Shown here one piece after another: positions 1 to 7,932 of a DNA stretch of 64,000 nucleotides (its first letter is position 1; each line of letters begins with the position of its first letter). A program made the translations under genes and the position numbers. Under the pieces are notes generated by a model. That model was not told where the DNA came from. It made no database searches and saw only the letters and a program-made list of their open reading frames with translations. This stretch comes from S5-327 sp965200975 (GTDB taxonomy: Bacteria > Chloroflexota > Dehalococcoidia > Lucifugimonadales > Australimonadaceae), in NCBI GenBank assembly GCA_965200975.1, contig OZ241740.1, forward strand, positions 310,001 to 374,000, written 5' to 3'.

Positions 1-554
1 GCGCCGGACTCGACGAGTTTCCAGGTGCGGTCGTGCGAGCCGCTGAAGCTGATGGAGTCGAAGTCTTGTTCGACGTCGATCCCTGCTTCCGTGAGGAAGT
101 GCCGCGGCATCAGGTGCCCGGAGGTCGAGCTTTCGGAGCCGAACGTGAGCGTCTTGCCGCGAAGATCGGCGAAGTCGGCGACGCCGGCGCCGGGGGCGGC
201 GACGAATACCGAGTGGAACTCCGCGTCGCGGGGACGCTGCGCGATAGCCTGGGCGCCGGGAACCGCAAGGCGGGCCTGCACTCCGGTGAGGCCGCCATAC
301 CATGCAAGGTGAATGTCGCCCTGCCTGAACGACGTTACAACGGCGGCGTAGTCGGCCTGCGGCACGTAGCGCACGTTGTAGCCTGTCTCTTCGGAGAGGT
401 GTTCCGCGAGTTTGTTGAACCGCTCCTCCAGCAAGCTGGTGTCCTGGTCGGGGATGCCGGCGATGAGGAGTTCGGCGTCGGGCCCGCTGGAACATCCAAT
501 CACGGCCAGTCCGGTCAGCATAGCGGCAGTCAGCGTCGCCCAGAATCTTCGCAT
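1..554 (-). CDS. PhnD-like phosphate/phosphonate ABC transporter substrate-binding lipoprotein (partial)
   Basis: The reading frame is open from an ATG at 554 to the window edge, so the C-terminus is missing (184 codons seen). Residues 1-21 form a lipoprotein signal ending in VIGC with C21 as the lipid-anchored cysteine. The body reads like the PhnD/TauT periplasmic-binding family: a GIPDQD start to the first lobe, then QADYAAVV, then a DLRGKTLTFGSESSTSGHL stretch that matches the ligand-loop region of phosphonate/phosphite binding proteins. It would sit on the outer face of the membrane and deliver ligand to an ABC permease that must lie left of the window. A GGAG lies 5-8 nt before the ATG and a TATCAT box lies further upstream. 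It diverges from the LysR gene at 720, a plausible regulator. Ligand is not determinable. Confidence 0.85.
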   Translation of the reverse strand, partial: MRRFWATLTAAMLTGLAVIGCSSGPDAELLIAGIPDQDTSLLEERFNKLAEHLSEETGYNVRYVPQADYAAVVTSFRQGDIHLAWYGGLTGVQARLAVPGAQAIAQRPRDAEFHSVFVAAPGAGVADFADLRGKTLTFGSESSTSGHLMPRHFLTEAGIDVEQDFDSISFSGSHDRTWKLVESG

Positions 555-719
555 GGCGCTCCATTCAGCAACAAAGAGTTTGAAGGCGATGATACGAGAG
601 AGCGATGATTTCGGGCAGTTTCGATTACAATTCCGCATCACAGCGCGAACGCTTCGACGGCGCTGCCCAGAGAGCAGGCGTTCGCGCCCAAAGCCGTCGC
701 AAGGGAGGGGCGCAGGCAT

Positions 720-1643
720 ATGGACATCAGCGCGCTGCGCAGCTTCGTCGCCGTGTGCCGCGCGGGCAGCTTCCGCAAGGCTGCGCGCGAACGGCATGTG
801 AGCCAGCCCGGAGTCAGCCGGCATGTGAAGCAGCTCGAAACGGAACTGGGCGTCGCGCTGTTCGTGCGAAACCAGAAGCGGGCGACCCCTACCGCCGCCG
901 GGAGCCGTCTCTTCGCGCACGCCGTCGACGCCATCGCCGCGCACGACCGCATTATCGAGTCGCTTGCGCGCGACGACGCTGCGATAGAGGGAGAGCTCCG
1001 CATCGCTGCGAGCACGACGCCTGGCGAGTACCTTCTGCCGCGTCTGTTGTCGGACTTTACGGAGCTCTACCCGGATGTTCGCCCGCACGTTGCGGTCACC
1101 GACTCGGCGGCAGCCATTGAGCAGGTGGAAGCGGGCGCCTCGACGCTCGGGTTTGTGGGGATGCGCGCGCCGCACGCCGACATGGACTCGACCGTCATCG
1201 CCGAGGATGAGCTGGTGCTTGCCGTGCCCGGACGGCATCCGTTCGCCGGCAGGGGGCTGATCGACGTGGCGGAGCTCCGGGGCTTGCCGTTCATCGAGCG
1301 TGAGCCCGGCTCCGGCGCGTGGGCGGGGTTCCGGCGGGCGCTTGCGCGAGCCGGCGAGGGAGAGCCCGGCTACCGCCCGGTGATGGTGGTCAACTCGACG
1401 CACGCGACGCTGGCGGCGGTCAACAGCGGTTTCGGCTTCAGCGTGGTATCGTCCCTTGCGGTTCGCGAGCACGAGTTCGAGCAGGTGTACCCTGCCCGGC
1501 TTACGGGGCTCGATACGCGCCGCAGCCTATATATGATCAAACGCTCTACGTGCAGCTTGCCTACAGCGCTGGCGTTCGGCGACTGGGTGGTCGCCCGGCT
1601 CGCGCCGGAGCGCGAGGCCGCCCATCCGGAGTTGTCTCAATGA
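720..1643 (+). CDS. LysR-family transcriptional regulator
   Basis: This 307-residue protein has the standard LysR layout. The N-terminal winged helix-turn-helix (about residues 3-62) contains LRSFVAVCRAGSFRKAAR and the recognition-helix stretch VSQPGVSRHVKQLE. A two-lobed effector-binding domain follows (residues about 90-295). A GGGAGGGG ribosome site lies 10 nt before the ATG, and a TACAAT box is at 626-631. The gene is divergent from the binding-protein gene that ends at 554. It overlaps the downstream methyltransferase by ATGA, so those two are probably co-transcribed. Control of the divergent transporter gene is typical for LysR proteins but is inferred from position only. The effector is unknown. 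Confidence 0.92.
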   Translation: MDISALRSFVAVCRAGSFRKAARERHVSQPGVSRHVKQLETELGVALFVRNQKRATPTAAGSRLFAHAVDAIAAHDRIIESLARDDAAIEGELRIAASTTPGEYLLPRLLSDFTELYPDVRPHVAVTDSAAAIEQVEAGASTLGFVGMRAPHADMDSTVIAEDELVLAVPGRHPFAGRGLIDVAELRGLPFIEREPGSGAWAGFRRALARAGEGEPGYRPVMVVNSTHATLAAVNSGFGFSVVSSLAVREHEFEQVYPARLTGLDTRRSLYMIKRSTCSLPTALAFGDWVVARLAPEREAAHPELSQ

Positions 1644-2617
1644 CGCTTGCGTTCTCAGTCGCCGTTTGCATTTCAACCGAGGAGGAGCAGGCATCGGCTG
1701 CGGACGAGATTGTCCGCGGGCTCACCGCGCAGCCTATGACGCTCGACCCCAAGTTCCTGTACCACGGGGAGGGCTCCGGCCTGTTCGACGAGATTACCCA
1801 GCTAGAGGAGTACTACCCTACTCGCATCGAGCGGTCGCTCCTCGAAAGCTACGGCGCCGAGATCGCCGCCGAGATTGCGCCGCAGGAAGTGGTGGAGCTG
1901 GGCCCGGGGAACAGCGCCAAGAGCGGCTTGCTGCTTGGTCCCGCGCTGCGGACGGGCGCGCTGCGCCGCTACATTCCGTTCGACATCAGCGAGTCGGCGG
2001 TGCGGGCGGGAGCAGAGGCGCTCGCCGCCGACTTTCCGGAGCTTCCCGAAATCGCCGCCGTAGTGGGGGATTTCTGGCGGCACCTGCCGTCAATTCCGCC
2101 TTCCGAGGGCCCGCGGCTCGTGGCGTTCCTCGGATCGACAATCGGGAACTTCCATCCCGCCGAGCGGCTGCGATTCCTCGAGAACGTGCGGGGCCTGCTG
2201 ACCGAGTCCGGCGGCGCGCTGCTCATCGGCGCCGACCTCGTGAAGGACATCGGCGTGATCGAAGCGGCGTACAACGACGCCAGAGGCGTGACGGCCCTGT
2301 TCAATCTCAACGCGCTGAACGCGGTCAACGACTTGCTCGGCGCCGGGGTCGACACGAGCCTCTTCCGGCACCGCGCCTTCTTCAACGCCGAGCACTCGCG
2401 CATCGAGATGCGCCTGGAAGCGACAGCCGACGTGGCCATTCCCCTGCCCTCAGGGGACGAGGCGGTAGTCCGCGCAGGCGAGACTATCTGGACGGAAAGC
2501 TCCTACAAGTTTACGAAAGAAGGGTTCGCCGCGACGCTGGCCGAGGCAGGGTTCGGCGGCGTTCGCTGGTTCACCGACCCGGACGACCTGTTCGCGCTAG
2601 CCCTTGCCCGTCCATAG
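1640..2617 (+). CDS. egtD: EgtD-like L-histidine N-alpha-methyltransferase
   Basis: This 325-residue SAM-dependent methyltransferase is of the EgtD family, which trimethylates histidine to hercynine, the first step of ergothioneine synthesis. The N-terminal signature DPKFLY..GSGLFDEIT..EYYPTR is present at about residues 36-63. SAM motif ELGPGNSAKSGLL is at 86-98. GSTIGN ends in N170, Y211 lies in YNDARG, and WTESSYK carries E286 and S288. These correspond to the histidine-binding residues of mycobacterial EgtD. The start chosen is the ATG overlapping the LysR stop (ATGA); a longer in-frame start at 1319 would run through the LysR gene. No EgtB, EgtC or EgtE is in the window, so a full pathway is unproven and a related amino-acid methyltransferase remains possible. 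Confidence 0.85.
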   Translation: MTLAFSVAVCISTEEEQASAADEIVRGLTAQPMTLDPKFLYHGEGSGLFDEITQLEEYYPTRIERSLLESYGAEIAAEIAPQEVVELGPGNSAKSGLLLGPALRTGALRRYIPFDISESAVRAGAEALAADFPELPEIAAVVGDFWRHLPSIPPSEGPRLVAFLGSTIGNFHPAERLRFLENVRGLLTESGGALLIGADLVKDIGVIEAAYNDARGVTALFNLNALNAVNDLLGAGVDTSLFRHRAFFNAEHSRIEMRLEATADVAIPLPSGDEAVVRAGETIWTESSYKFTKEGFAATLAEAGFGGVRWFTDPDDLFALALARP

Positions 2618-2629
2618 CGCCTTCCGACC

Positions 2630-3598
2630 TCAGTCGTCGGGAGGGGCCGCCTCGAGGCGGCGGTACGCTGCGGCGACAGCCGCCCACGCCTCGCGCGGGC
2701 GTCCTGCGCGGATGGCGGTCATCTGCTCGCCTGCGCCGTAGCACCACGCCGAAATGTTCTGGACGCCGGCGTCCGCCATCGCCTCGGCGGCCTGCGCGAT
2801 CTCGTGCTCCTGTCCCGCCGGAATAGAGAACGCCTGCAGCCACGCCATCGACTCCTGGCCCGTCTGGCGGCAGGCGGCGGCGACGCGCGCGCACGAATCG
2901 AAAACATAAGGGGAGACCGGTTGACCGTGCGCGCGCCAGAGCGGCGAGACGGCGACGATGTCCGCTGCGCGCGCAACGGCAAGCTGCTCTTCGAGGACGC
3001 CGCCGCCCTGCTCCGGCAGGCCCGGCAGCACGCCTACTGCTGTCCGCAATCCGCGCGCTTTCGCATCGGCGCAGGCCTGACCGATGAGACGGGCGATGCT
3101 CCAGTGAGAGAACGACTGCTCCGGCCCGCGCTCGCGCAGGTAAGCCGGCTGCGCCTCGCCGCAGCTTCCGCAGACGCATTCCGCATCCGCCCCCGGCGCC
3201 AGCGGGTCGTCGAAGAACACGGCGTCGGCGCCAGCTTCCGCGGCGGCGCTCACCCACTCGCCGAGCAGATCCCGAAACGCGGGCGCGTTGGGGCATGCGA
3301 CGGGGACGCGCTCGCCGCCGGGCCGAATCCGCCACGCATCGGGGCGCCGGACGAGGAAGTCGCTGAACGCCTCTCCCGCGAACAAGCCGCCCAGCCCCCA
3401 GCAATCGAGCCACGCATCGAGCCCCGCCTGCCGCGTGGCGGCGACGAGCCCGGCGATCTCGCCTCGGTGGAATGCGAGGTCGTACTCGCTCATAGTGTGG
3501 ACAACGTAATCGCATCCGGCCCCGGCTATCTCCGGCAGGTCGCGTTCGGCGAAATGGCGGACGAACCGGTTGCCGAGATACGTAACGCCGAGCTTCAT
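2630..3598 (-). CDS. Conserved hypothetical protein, TIM-barrel-like
   Basis: This 322-residue soluble protein starts MKLGVTYLGNRFVRH and has an alternating hydrophobic strand/helix pattern. Acidic residues sit at strand ends (DAWLDCWGLGG, ADAVFFDDPLAP, NISAWCYGAGE), as in glycoside-hydrolase-like or sugar-isomerase-like TIM barrels. A C-x-C-x2-C cluster (ECVCGSCGE) near the middle could bind metal. A strong AAGGAG site lies 10 nt before the ATG. It converges with the methyltransferase gene that ends at 2617 and diverges from the membrane-protein gene at 3714. I do not recognise a specific family, and no substrate can be assigned. Confidence 0.75.
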   Translation of the reverse strand: MKLGVTYLGNRFVRHFAERDLPEIAGAGCDYVVHTMSEYDLAFHRGEIAGLVAATRQAGLDAWLDCWGLGGLFAGEAFSDFLVRRPDAWRIRPGGERVPVACPNAPAFRDLLGEWVSAAAEAGADAVFFDDPLAPGADAECVCGSCGEAQPAYLRERGPEQSFSHWSIARLIGQACADAKARGLRTAVGVLPGLPEQGGGVLEEQLAVARAADIVAVSPLWRAHGQPVSPYVFDSCARVAAACRQTGQESMAWLQAFSIPAGQEHEIAQAAEAMADAGVQNISAWCYGAGEQMTAIRAGRPREAWAAVAAAYRRLEAAPPDD

Positions 3599-3713
3599 AG
3601 GCGCTGGTTCTCCTTACGCGCTGTAATCTCCTCGCCCCGCCAACCCTGCCAGCTCCGGAGCGGCGGACTCGCACCGTGTTAGTATGCCTGCACGGTTTTG
3701 GGAGGACTGCCGC

Positions 3714-4499
3714 ATGTTCGACTCGATCAAGCACACATTCGCGCTGATGGGCATGAGCTGGCGAGTGCTTATGCAAGACCGGGAGTTACTCCTGTTCCCC
3801 GTCTTCTCGATGCTTGGAATCATCCCTATCGCCGTCGCGGGGGCGCTCTTCTCCGTATCGTCCAGCGACAGCGAATCTGCTTCGCTCGTCATGGCCCCGC
3901 TGATTGTCGCGGCCTACATCGTAACCGTATTCTTCAACGCCGCCCTCGTGTCAGCCGCGCTGGAGCGGTTGCGCGGAGGCGACCCCGACATCGGCTCCGG
4001 CCTCAGGCACGCGATGCGGCACATCCACCACATTGTGCTGTGGGCGATCATCTCGGCAGCCGTCAACATCATCCTGCGCGCCCTCGAGCGGCGCATGCCC
4101 GGCCTCATCGTCAACCTTATCGGCGGCGCATGGGAGTTCCTGACCTTCTTCGTCGTGCCGGTGATCGTCGCCGAGGGGCACGGGCCGGTGCAGGGCATCA
4201 AGCGCTCCGCCTCGATCGTGCGGCAGACGTGGGGGCGTCAGATCACAGCGACGTTCGGGTTCTTCCTGATCTACATCGGAGCGCTCGTCGCCGCGGTTGC
4301 GCCCGCGGTGCTGCTTGCGCTCGTGTTTCCCCTGGGAGGCATCATCCTCGGCGTGGCGCTCGTAGGCTTGGCAATGGCGGTCGTGCAAGCGCTCGAAGGC
4401 ATCTTCAAGGCAGCCCTGTACGACTACGCGATGGGCCATCAGCCGGCTGGGTTCGATCTGCCGACGCTGCAGAACGCCTACCGTCCCGCGCCGGCCTAA
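3714..4499 (+). CDS. Integral membrane protein (DUF6159-like)
   Basis: This 261-residue protein has about six hydrophobic segments. The first cytoplasmic stretch, SIKHTFALMGMSWRVLMQDRELLLFP, is typical of a family of uncharacterised bacterial membrane proteins (DUF6159 type). I chose the ATG at 3714 because GGAGG lies 8 nt upstream at 3701-3705. An in-frame ATG at 3684 has no ribosome site and overlaps a TTAGTAT sequence that may be the -10 box. The gene is divergent from the neighbour starting at 3598 and convergent with the MFS gene. No function can be assigned beyond membrane location. Confidence 0.8.
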   Translation: MFDSIKHTFALMGMSWRVLMQDRELLLFPVFSMLGIIPIAVAGALFSVSSSDSESASLVMAPLIVAAYIVTVFFNAALVSAALERLRGGDPDIGSGLRHAMRHIHHIVLWAIISAAVNIILRALERRMPGLIVNLIGGAWEFLTFFVVPVIVAEGHGPVQGIKRSASIVRQTWGRQITATFGFFLIYIGALVAAVAPAVLLALVFPLGGIILGVALVGLAMAVVQALEGIFKAALYDYAMGHQPAGFDLPTLQNAYRPAPA

Positions 4500-4511
4500 G
4501 CGCTTGCGCCC

Positions 4512-5741
4512 TTAGGGCAGAGGACGAAAGTCCCGCCGCTTCAAGGGCGCGACGAGGAAAATGAGGGCGCCCGGGGCGGCGACGGCGCCCGCCATCCAGA
4601 AAATGATCCGCATATCTCCGGTGAAATTCACGGCGGCGCCCATCGCGATCACGCCCGCCGTGGCGCCCAGCAGGCTGCTCAGGAACATCAGCGCGACCGT
4701 CGATCCCTGCAAGCCCGGGGGCGCCGCGTCCATCGCAGTAGCGTTGATCACGTCCTGACTGGACCACAGGAAGAGTCCTGCAAGCGCAAGCGCGATCGTG
4801 AGGCCGAGGCCGGAGCCGACGACGCCCATAAAGAACATTGCAGCGCCGATTACGGCCATCGCCGCCACAATCGGCGCGCGCCGCCCGATGCGATCCGAGA
4901 AGTAGCCGAACAGCGGACCTACGCCGACGCCCAGCAGCGTAAGCAGCGCGACATGCACGCCGACGCCGAACGAGTCCATGCCGAGGTCGCGGCTCAGGTA
5001 GACAGGCATAAAGTTCAGCAGCCCGAAGTGCGAGAACGAGCGCGTGAAGTTGGCGTATGCGAGGCTCACAAACACCGGATAGCGCAGCAGGCTGAAGGTG
5101 TCGAGCAGCCGCGCAGGGCGCGCCGAAGACTCCGCGGGCGGCGCTCCCGCTCCCGACAGCAGCCAGTACATCGCAAGGGTGATCGCCACTGCCGGGATGA
5201 AGCTGAGGAGGGTGTACAGCCGCCAATCGTCGGCCAGCCATATCGCAAGGATGAACCCCACCACGAGAGGCCCGAGGGCTTCTCCCGCGCCGGAGCCCGA
5301 CCCGTGGAAGGCGATCGCCATTCCGCGCCGCGACGGGAACCGCGAGCTGAGCATCGAAATCGCCGGCGGATGCCAGAACGACGCGGCGACTCCGCTGAGC
5401 GCCGCCAGCCCGATGACCGGCCACACCCACGGCGAGCGTCCGGCCAGCATCATGAACAACGCGGAGAACAGGAACGATGCAGGCAGCATAAAGCGCCAGT
5501 AGTTCCGCAGCCGGTCGGACGCCCACCCTACGAAGAAGTTCGGAAGGCCGCCGGCCAACTGCCGCACGAGTCCGATTACCGTAAGCCCGGCGGCGGTTAT
5601 CTCGTACTCCTCAACGATAAGAGGCAGGAACACTGCAAACGCTGCAATGTACCAGTGCTTCAGCCCGTGGCCTATGGCGATGGTCGCAATGTACGTCGGC
5701 CCCGCCGCCCGGAAGGAAGAAGAGGAAGATGAGGAGGTCAT
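4512..5741 (-). CDS. MFS transporter
   Basis: This 409-residue protein has twelve predicted membrane segments and the major-facilitator signature GWASDRLRNYWRF after TM2, repeated as GYFSDRIGRRAP in the second half. A serine-rich N-terminus precedes TM1. The overall pattern resembles the fosmidomycin-resistance-like drug efflux branch, but the substrate is not determinable. The start overlaps the hisA stop (ATGA, 5738-5741), so it is translated from the hisH-hisA message. A longer frame that reads upstream through hisA on this strand was not used because hisA occupies it. Confidence 0.88.
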   Translation of the reverse strand: MTSSSSSSSFRAAGPTYIATIAIGHGLKHWYIAAFAVFLPLIVEEYEITAAGLTVIGLVRQLAGGLPNFFVGWASDRLRNYWRFMLPASFLFSALFMMLAGRSPWVWPVIGLAALSGVAASFWHPPAISMLSSRFPSRRGMAIAFHGSGSGAGEALGPLVVGFILAIWLADDWRLYTLLSFIPAVAITLAMYWLLSGAGAPPAESSARPARLLDTFSLLRYPVFVSLAYANFTRSFSHFGLLNFMPVYLSRDLGMDSFGVGVHVALLTLLGVGVGPLFGYFSDRIGRRAPIVAAMAVIGAAMFFMGVVGSGLGLTIALALAGLFLWSSQDVINATAMDAAPPGLQGSTVALMFLSSLLGATAGVIAMGAAVNFTGDMRIIFWMAGAVAAPGALIFLVAPLKRRDFRPLP

Positions 5742-6523
5742 GCGAGGCGCTCCGCTCCCTCTCTGCCGTCGAGGGGGAGGGTTGGGGAGGGAGCCGGTGC
5801 GAAAGCCCCGACCGCCTCCCGGAAATCGAGGAGTCCCCGATAGATGGCGGAGCCCACAATCACGCCCTCCAGCTCCGGAAGCTCCGCCAGCCGGCGCAGG
5901 TGCTCGATGCCGGCTACTCCGCCCGAGGCGATGAGCGCTGCGCCGGCGCGGCCTGCGAGCTCCAGCATTCGCTCTGTGGCGGCGTAGTTCGGTTCGGCCA
6001 GCGCGCCGTCCCGCCCGATGTCGGTGTAGATGAACCGTGTAACGCCAAGCGCCGCCGACGCGTCGAGCAGCTCCCCGGCGTCTGTCTCGCCGCTCTCCGT
6101 CCATCCCTCGACTTTGGCGACGCCGTCGCGCGCGTCGATGCCGACGACGATGCGGTCGGGGCTGTAGCGCGCGATCGCGGATTGGATGAGCGCGGGATCG
6201 CGCACGGCGGCGGTGCCGAGCACAACGCGGGCTGCGCCGTCCTCGAGCGCCGAGCCGATGTCTGCGAGCGTGCGGAGTCCCCCGCCAAGCTGGACGGGGA
6301 TGCTGACGGCGGCCGCTATGGCGCGCACTTGGGCAGCCTGCGTCCGGCGTCCCTTGCGCGCGCCGTTGAGGTCGACGACGTGGATGAGCGCGGCGCCCTC
6401 CGCCTCGAAGCGGCGCGCGACCGAGACAGGATCGTCGCTGTAGGTCGTCTGCTGCGCGTAGTCGCCCTGCCGCAGGCGCACGACAGCCCCGTCGAGAAGA
6501 TCGATGGCGGGAATGACGATCAT
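5738..6523 (-). CDS. hisA: HisA, phosphoribosylformimino-AICAR phosphate isomerase
   Basis: This 261-residue protein catalyses the Amadori isomerisation of ProFAR to PRFAR in histidine synthesis. It is a (beta/alpha)8 barrel with both catalytic aspartates in place: D8 in IPAIDLLDG and D130 in VGIDARDG. The phosphate-binding loops QLGGGLRT, ASGGVAG and GSAIYRG are also visible. It overlaps hisH upstream and the MFS gene downstream by ATGA junctions. The last 18 or so residues (PSPTLPLDGREG...) are not part of the barrel. They are encoded by a palindromic repeat that has extended the reading frame. HisF is not adjacent. Confidence 0.96.
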   Translation of the reverse strand: MIVIPAIDLLDGAVVRLRQGDYAQQTTYSDDPVSVARRFEAEGAALIHVVDLNGARKGRRTQAAQVRAIAAAVSIPVQLGGGLRTLADIGSALEDGAARVVLGTAAVRDPALIQSAIARYSPDRIVVGIDARDGVAKVEGWTESGETDAGELLDASAALGVTRFIYTDIGRDGALAEPNYAATERMLELAGRAGAALIASGGVAGIEHLRRLAELPELEGVIVGSAIYRGLLDFREAVGAFAPAPSPTLPLDGREGAERLA

Positions 6524-7137
6524 GCGCGCCGAACGATGCGGTCGATAAAGTTGCGGTACAGCAACAGTCCTGCGTCGCCGCTCTTCTCAGGATGGAACTG
6601 CGTGGCGACCACGTTGTCGCGCGCAAGCACGGAGGCGAACGCGTCGCCGTAGTCGGTGACGCCGGCGACCCACTCCGGGTCGTCGGGGTCGGCGTAGTAC
6701 GAGTGCACAAAGTAGAAGAATGCGCCGGGCGGCGCGCCCTCGAATAGCGGATGCGGACGCACGAGGTCGACCGAGTTCCACCCCATGTGGGGGATTTTCA
6801 GGCCGGGGGGGAACCGTCGCACCACGCCAGGCGCAACGCCGAGCCCCGGCGTGTCGCCTTCCTCGGAGTAGTCGAGCAGGAGCTGCAGGCCGAGGCACAC
6901 CCCAAAGAACGGCTTGCCGTCCGCAATCCACCGGCAGACAGGGTCGGCCATACCGTGTTCGGTCAGGGCGGCCATCGCTGTCGGCGACGCGCCTTGTCCG
7001 GGGAAGACCATCGCGCCCGCCTGATCGAGTCCGCCGGGCTCGGACACGAACCGCGCGTCGCACCCCAGCCGTTCGAAAGCCTTCTGCACCGAGCGCAAAT
7101 TCCCGGCGCCGTAATCGATTATTGCTACAGGCAGCAC
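6520..7137 (-). CDS. hisH: HisH, imidazole glycerol phosphate synthase glutamine amidotransferase subunit
   Basis: This 205-residue class I glutamine amidotransferase supplies ammonia to HisF for imidazole glycerol phosphate synthesis. The catalytic triad is visible: C81 in FFGVCLGLQLLL, then H182 and E184 in TQFHPEKSG. The oxyanion strand FPGQGA is also present. I chose the GTG at 7137 because a TACAAT box ends exactly 6 nt upstream (leaderless arrangement) and the protein then begins MLPVAIIDYGAGN, as in other HisH proteins. A GTG at 7170 would add eleven unrelated residues. The gene overlaps hisA by four bases. Confidence 0.93.
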   Translation of the reverse strand: MLPVAIIDYGAGNLRSVQKAFERLGCDARFVSEPGGLDQAGAMVFPGQGASPTAMAALTEHGMADPVCRWIADGKPFFGVCLGLQLLLDYSEEGDTPGLGVAPGVVRRFPPGLKIPHMGWNSVDLVRPHPLFEGAPPGAFFYFVHSYYADPDDPEWVAGVTDYGDAFASVLARDNVVATQFHPEKSGDAGLLLYRNFIDRIVRRA

Positions 7138-7143
7138 AGGGAG

Positions 7144-7149
7144 ATTGTA
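7144..7149 (-). promoter_or_regulatory. -10 box of hisH (leaderless type)
   Basis: TACAAT on the minus strand ends 6 nt before the hisH GTG. No ribosome-binding site lies between, and no clear -35 is seen. Confidence 0.6.
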
Positions 7150-7197
7150 GCAATTGCCGCGCCGCTGCACGCGCCGGCCCTACGTTACGCGCCGGCC

Positions 7198-7764
7198 TTA
7201 CGTAAGGAGGTCGAGCGGAAGCGCGCGGTCTTCGTAGCGCGCAAGCATATACAGCAGGTCGGAGGCGCGGTTGAGGTACCGCAGCACCTCGACGTTCTCC
7301 AGCAGGCCGAGCGCGTCGAGATCCACGGCGCGCCGCTCGGCGCGCCGGAGCGTGGAGCGGGCAAGGTCGAGCGCCGCCGACGCCGCCGACGCTCCCGGAA
7401 TGATGAAGTTTCGCGGCAGCTCGACCTGCGCGGCGAGGGAGTCGATGTCCTGCTCGAGAACGGCGGTCATTTCGGGTGTTACGACGCTGAAGTGCTGCCG
7501 GAGTTTTGCGTAGTCGGCGCGGTCAGTGGCGAGTTCAGCGCCGACAGTGAAGAGTTCGCGCTGCACGCGGTAGGCGATGCGCCGCACTTCAGGGTCCGCC
7601 GACTGCGCACGAGCGAGCCCGAGCGCGGAGACCGCCTCGTCCACGGCGCCGTACGCCTCGGTGCGCGGGTCGTTCTTGGCGACGCGCCCGCCGTAGAGCA
7701 GGCCGGTCTCGCCGGCGTCGCCGTAGCGCGTGTAGACCCGTAGGGGGCGTCGAGGCTGAGTCAT
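7198..7764 (-). CDS. PduO-type ATP:cob(I)alamin adenosyltransferase
   Basis: This 188-residue enzyme transfers the adenosyl group of ATP to cob(I)alamin, making adenosylcobalamin. The ATP-binding N-terminal signature TRYGDAGETGLLYGGRVAKN is at about residues 11-30, followed by TEAYGAVDEA. The later motif RYLNRASDLLYMLAR also fits. I chose the ATG at 7764, preceded at 6 nt by a TATAAT box. An earlier in-frame start at 7794 would place the promoter inside the gene. It points the same way as hisH and has its own promoter. Confidence 0.93.
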   Translation of the reverse strand: MTQPRRPLRVYTRYGDAGETGLLYGGRVAKNDPRTEAYGAVDEAVSALGLARAQSADPEVRRIAYRVQRELFTVGAELATDRADYAKLRQHFSVVTPEMTAVLEQDIDSLAAQVELPRNFIIPGASAASAALDLARSTLRRAERRAVDLDALGLLENVEVLRYLNRASDLLYMLARYEDRALPLDLLT

Positions 7765-7770
7765 ACGGCG

Positions 7771-7776
7771 ATTATA
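7771..7776 (-). promoter_or_regulatory. -10 box of the cobalamin adenosyltransferase gene (leaderless type)
   Basis: A perfect TATAAT on the minus strand lies exactly 6 nt upstream of the ATG at 7764, with no Shine-Dalgarno sequence. It lies inside the first copy of a local direct repeat (7773-7804). Confidence 0.65.
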
Positions 7777-7864
7777 GTCCCTGCAACGAGGCAACGAGGA
7801 ATGGGCGCGGGCATGCTCGCCTCGCTCCCAGCGCTCGCCTTATAGTCCCCGCAACGAGGAATGG
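7773..7864. repeat. Short direct repeat between the adenosyltransferase gene and ychF
   Basis: TATAGTCCC/TGCAACGAGG at 7773-7790 recurs as TATAGTCCCCGCAACGAGG at 7841-7859, both followed by AACGAGGAATGG-like sequence. The first copy carries an extra internal GCAACGAG. It fills most of the gap between the two divergent genes. Confidence 0.6.
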
Positions 7865-7920
7865 ACACTCCGCTGCGCGCCCAACGCGTCTGCGCTGACT
7901 CCCGTTGGGCGGGCAGAGGG

Positions 7921-7926
7921 TAGAAT
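7921..7926 (+). promoter_or_regulatory. -10 box of ychF (leaderless type)
   Basis: TAGAAT followed by six bases (AACCCC) and then the ychF ATG. No ribosome-binding site is present in the spacer. Confidence 0.6.
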
Positions 7927-7932
7927 AACCCC

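Noticed and set aside
1319..1639. A longer start for the EgtD-like methyltransferase inside the LysR gene.
   Set aside because: The 107 extra residues overlap a well-supported LysR effector domain and are not EgtD-like. The ATGA overlap start at 1640 fits.
5742..6710. A frame extending the MFS transporter upstream through hisA, giving a 732-residue protein.
   Set aside because: The extra part is an out-of-frame reading of hisA and hisH, which have all catalytic motifs. The transporter starts at 5741.
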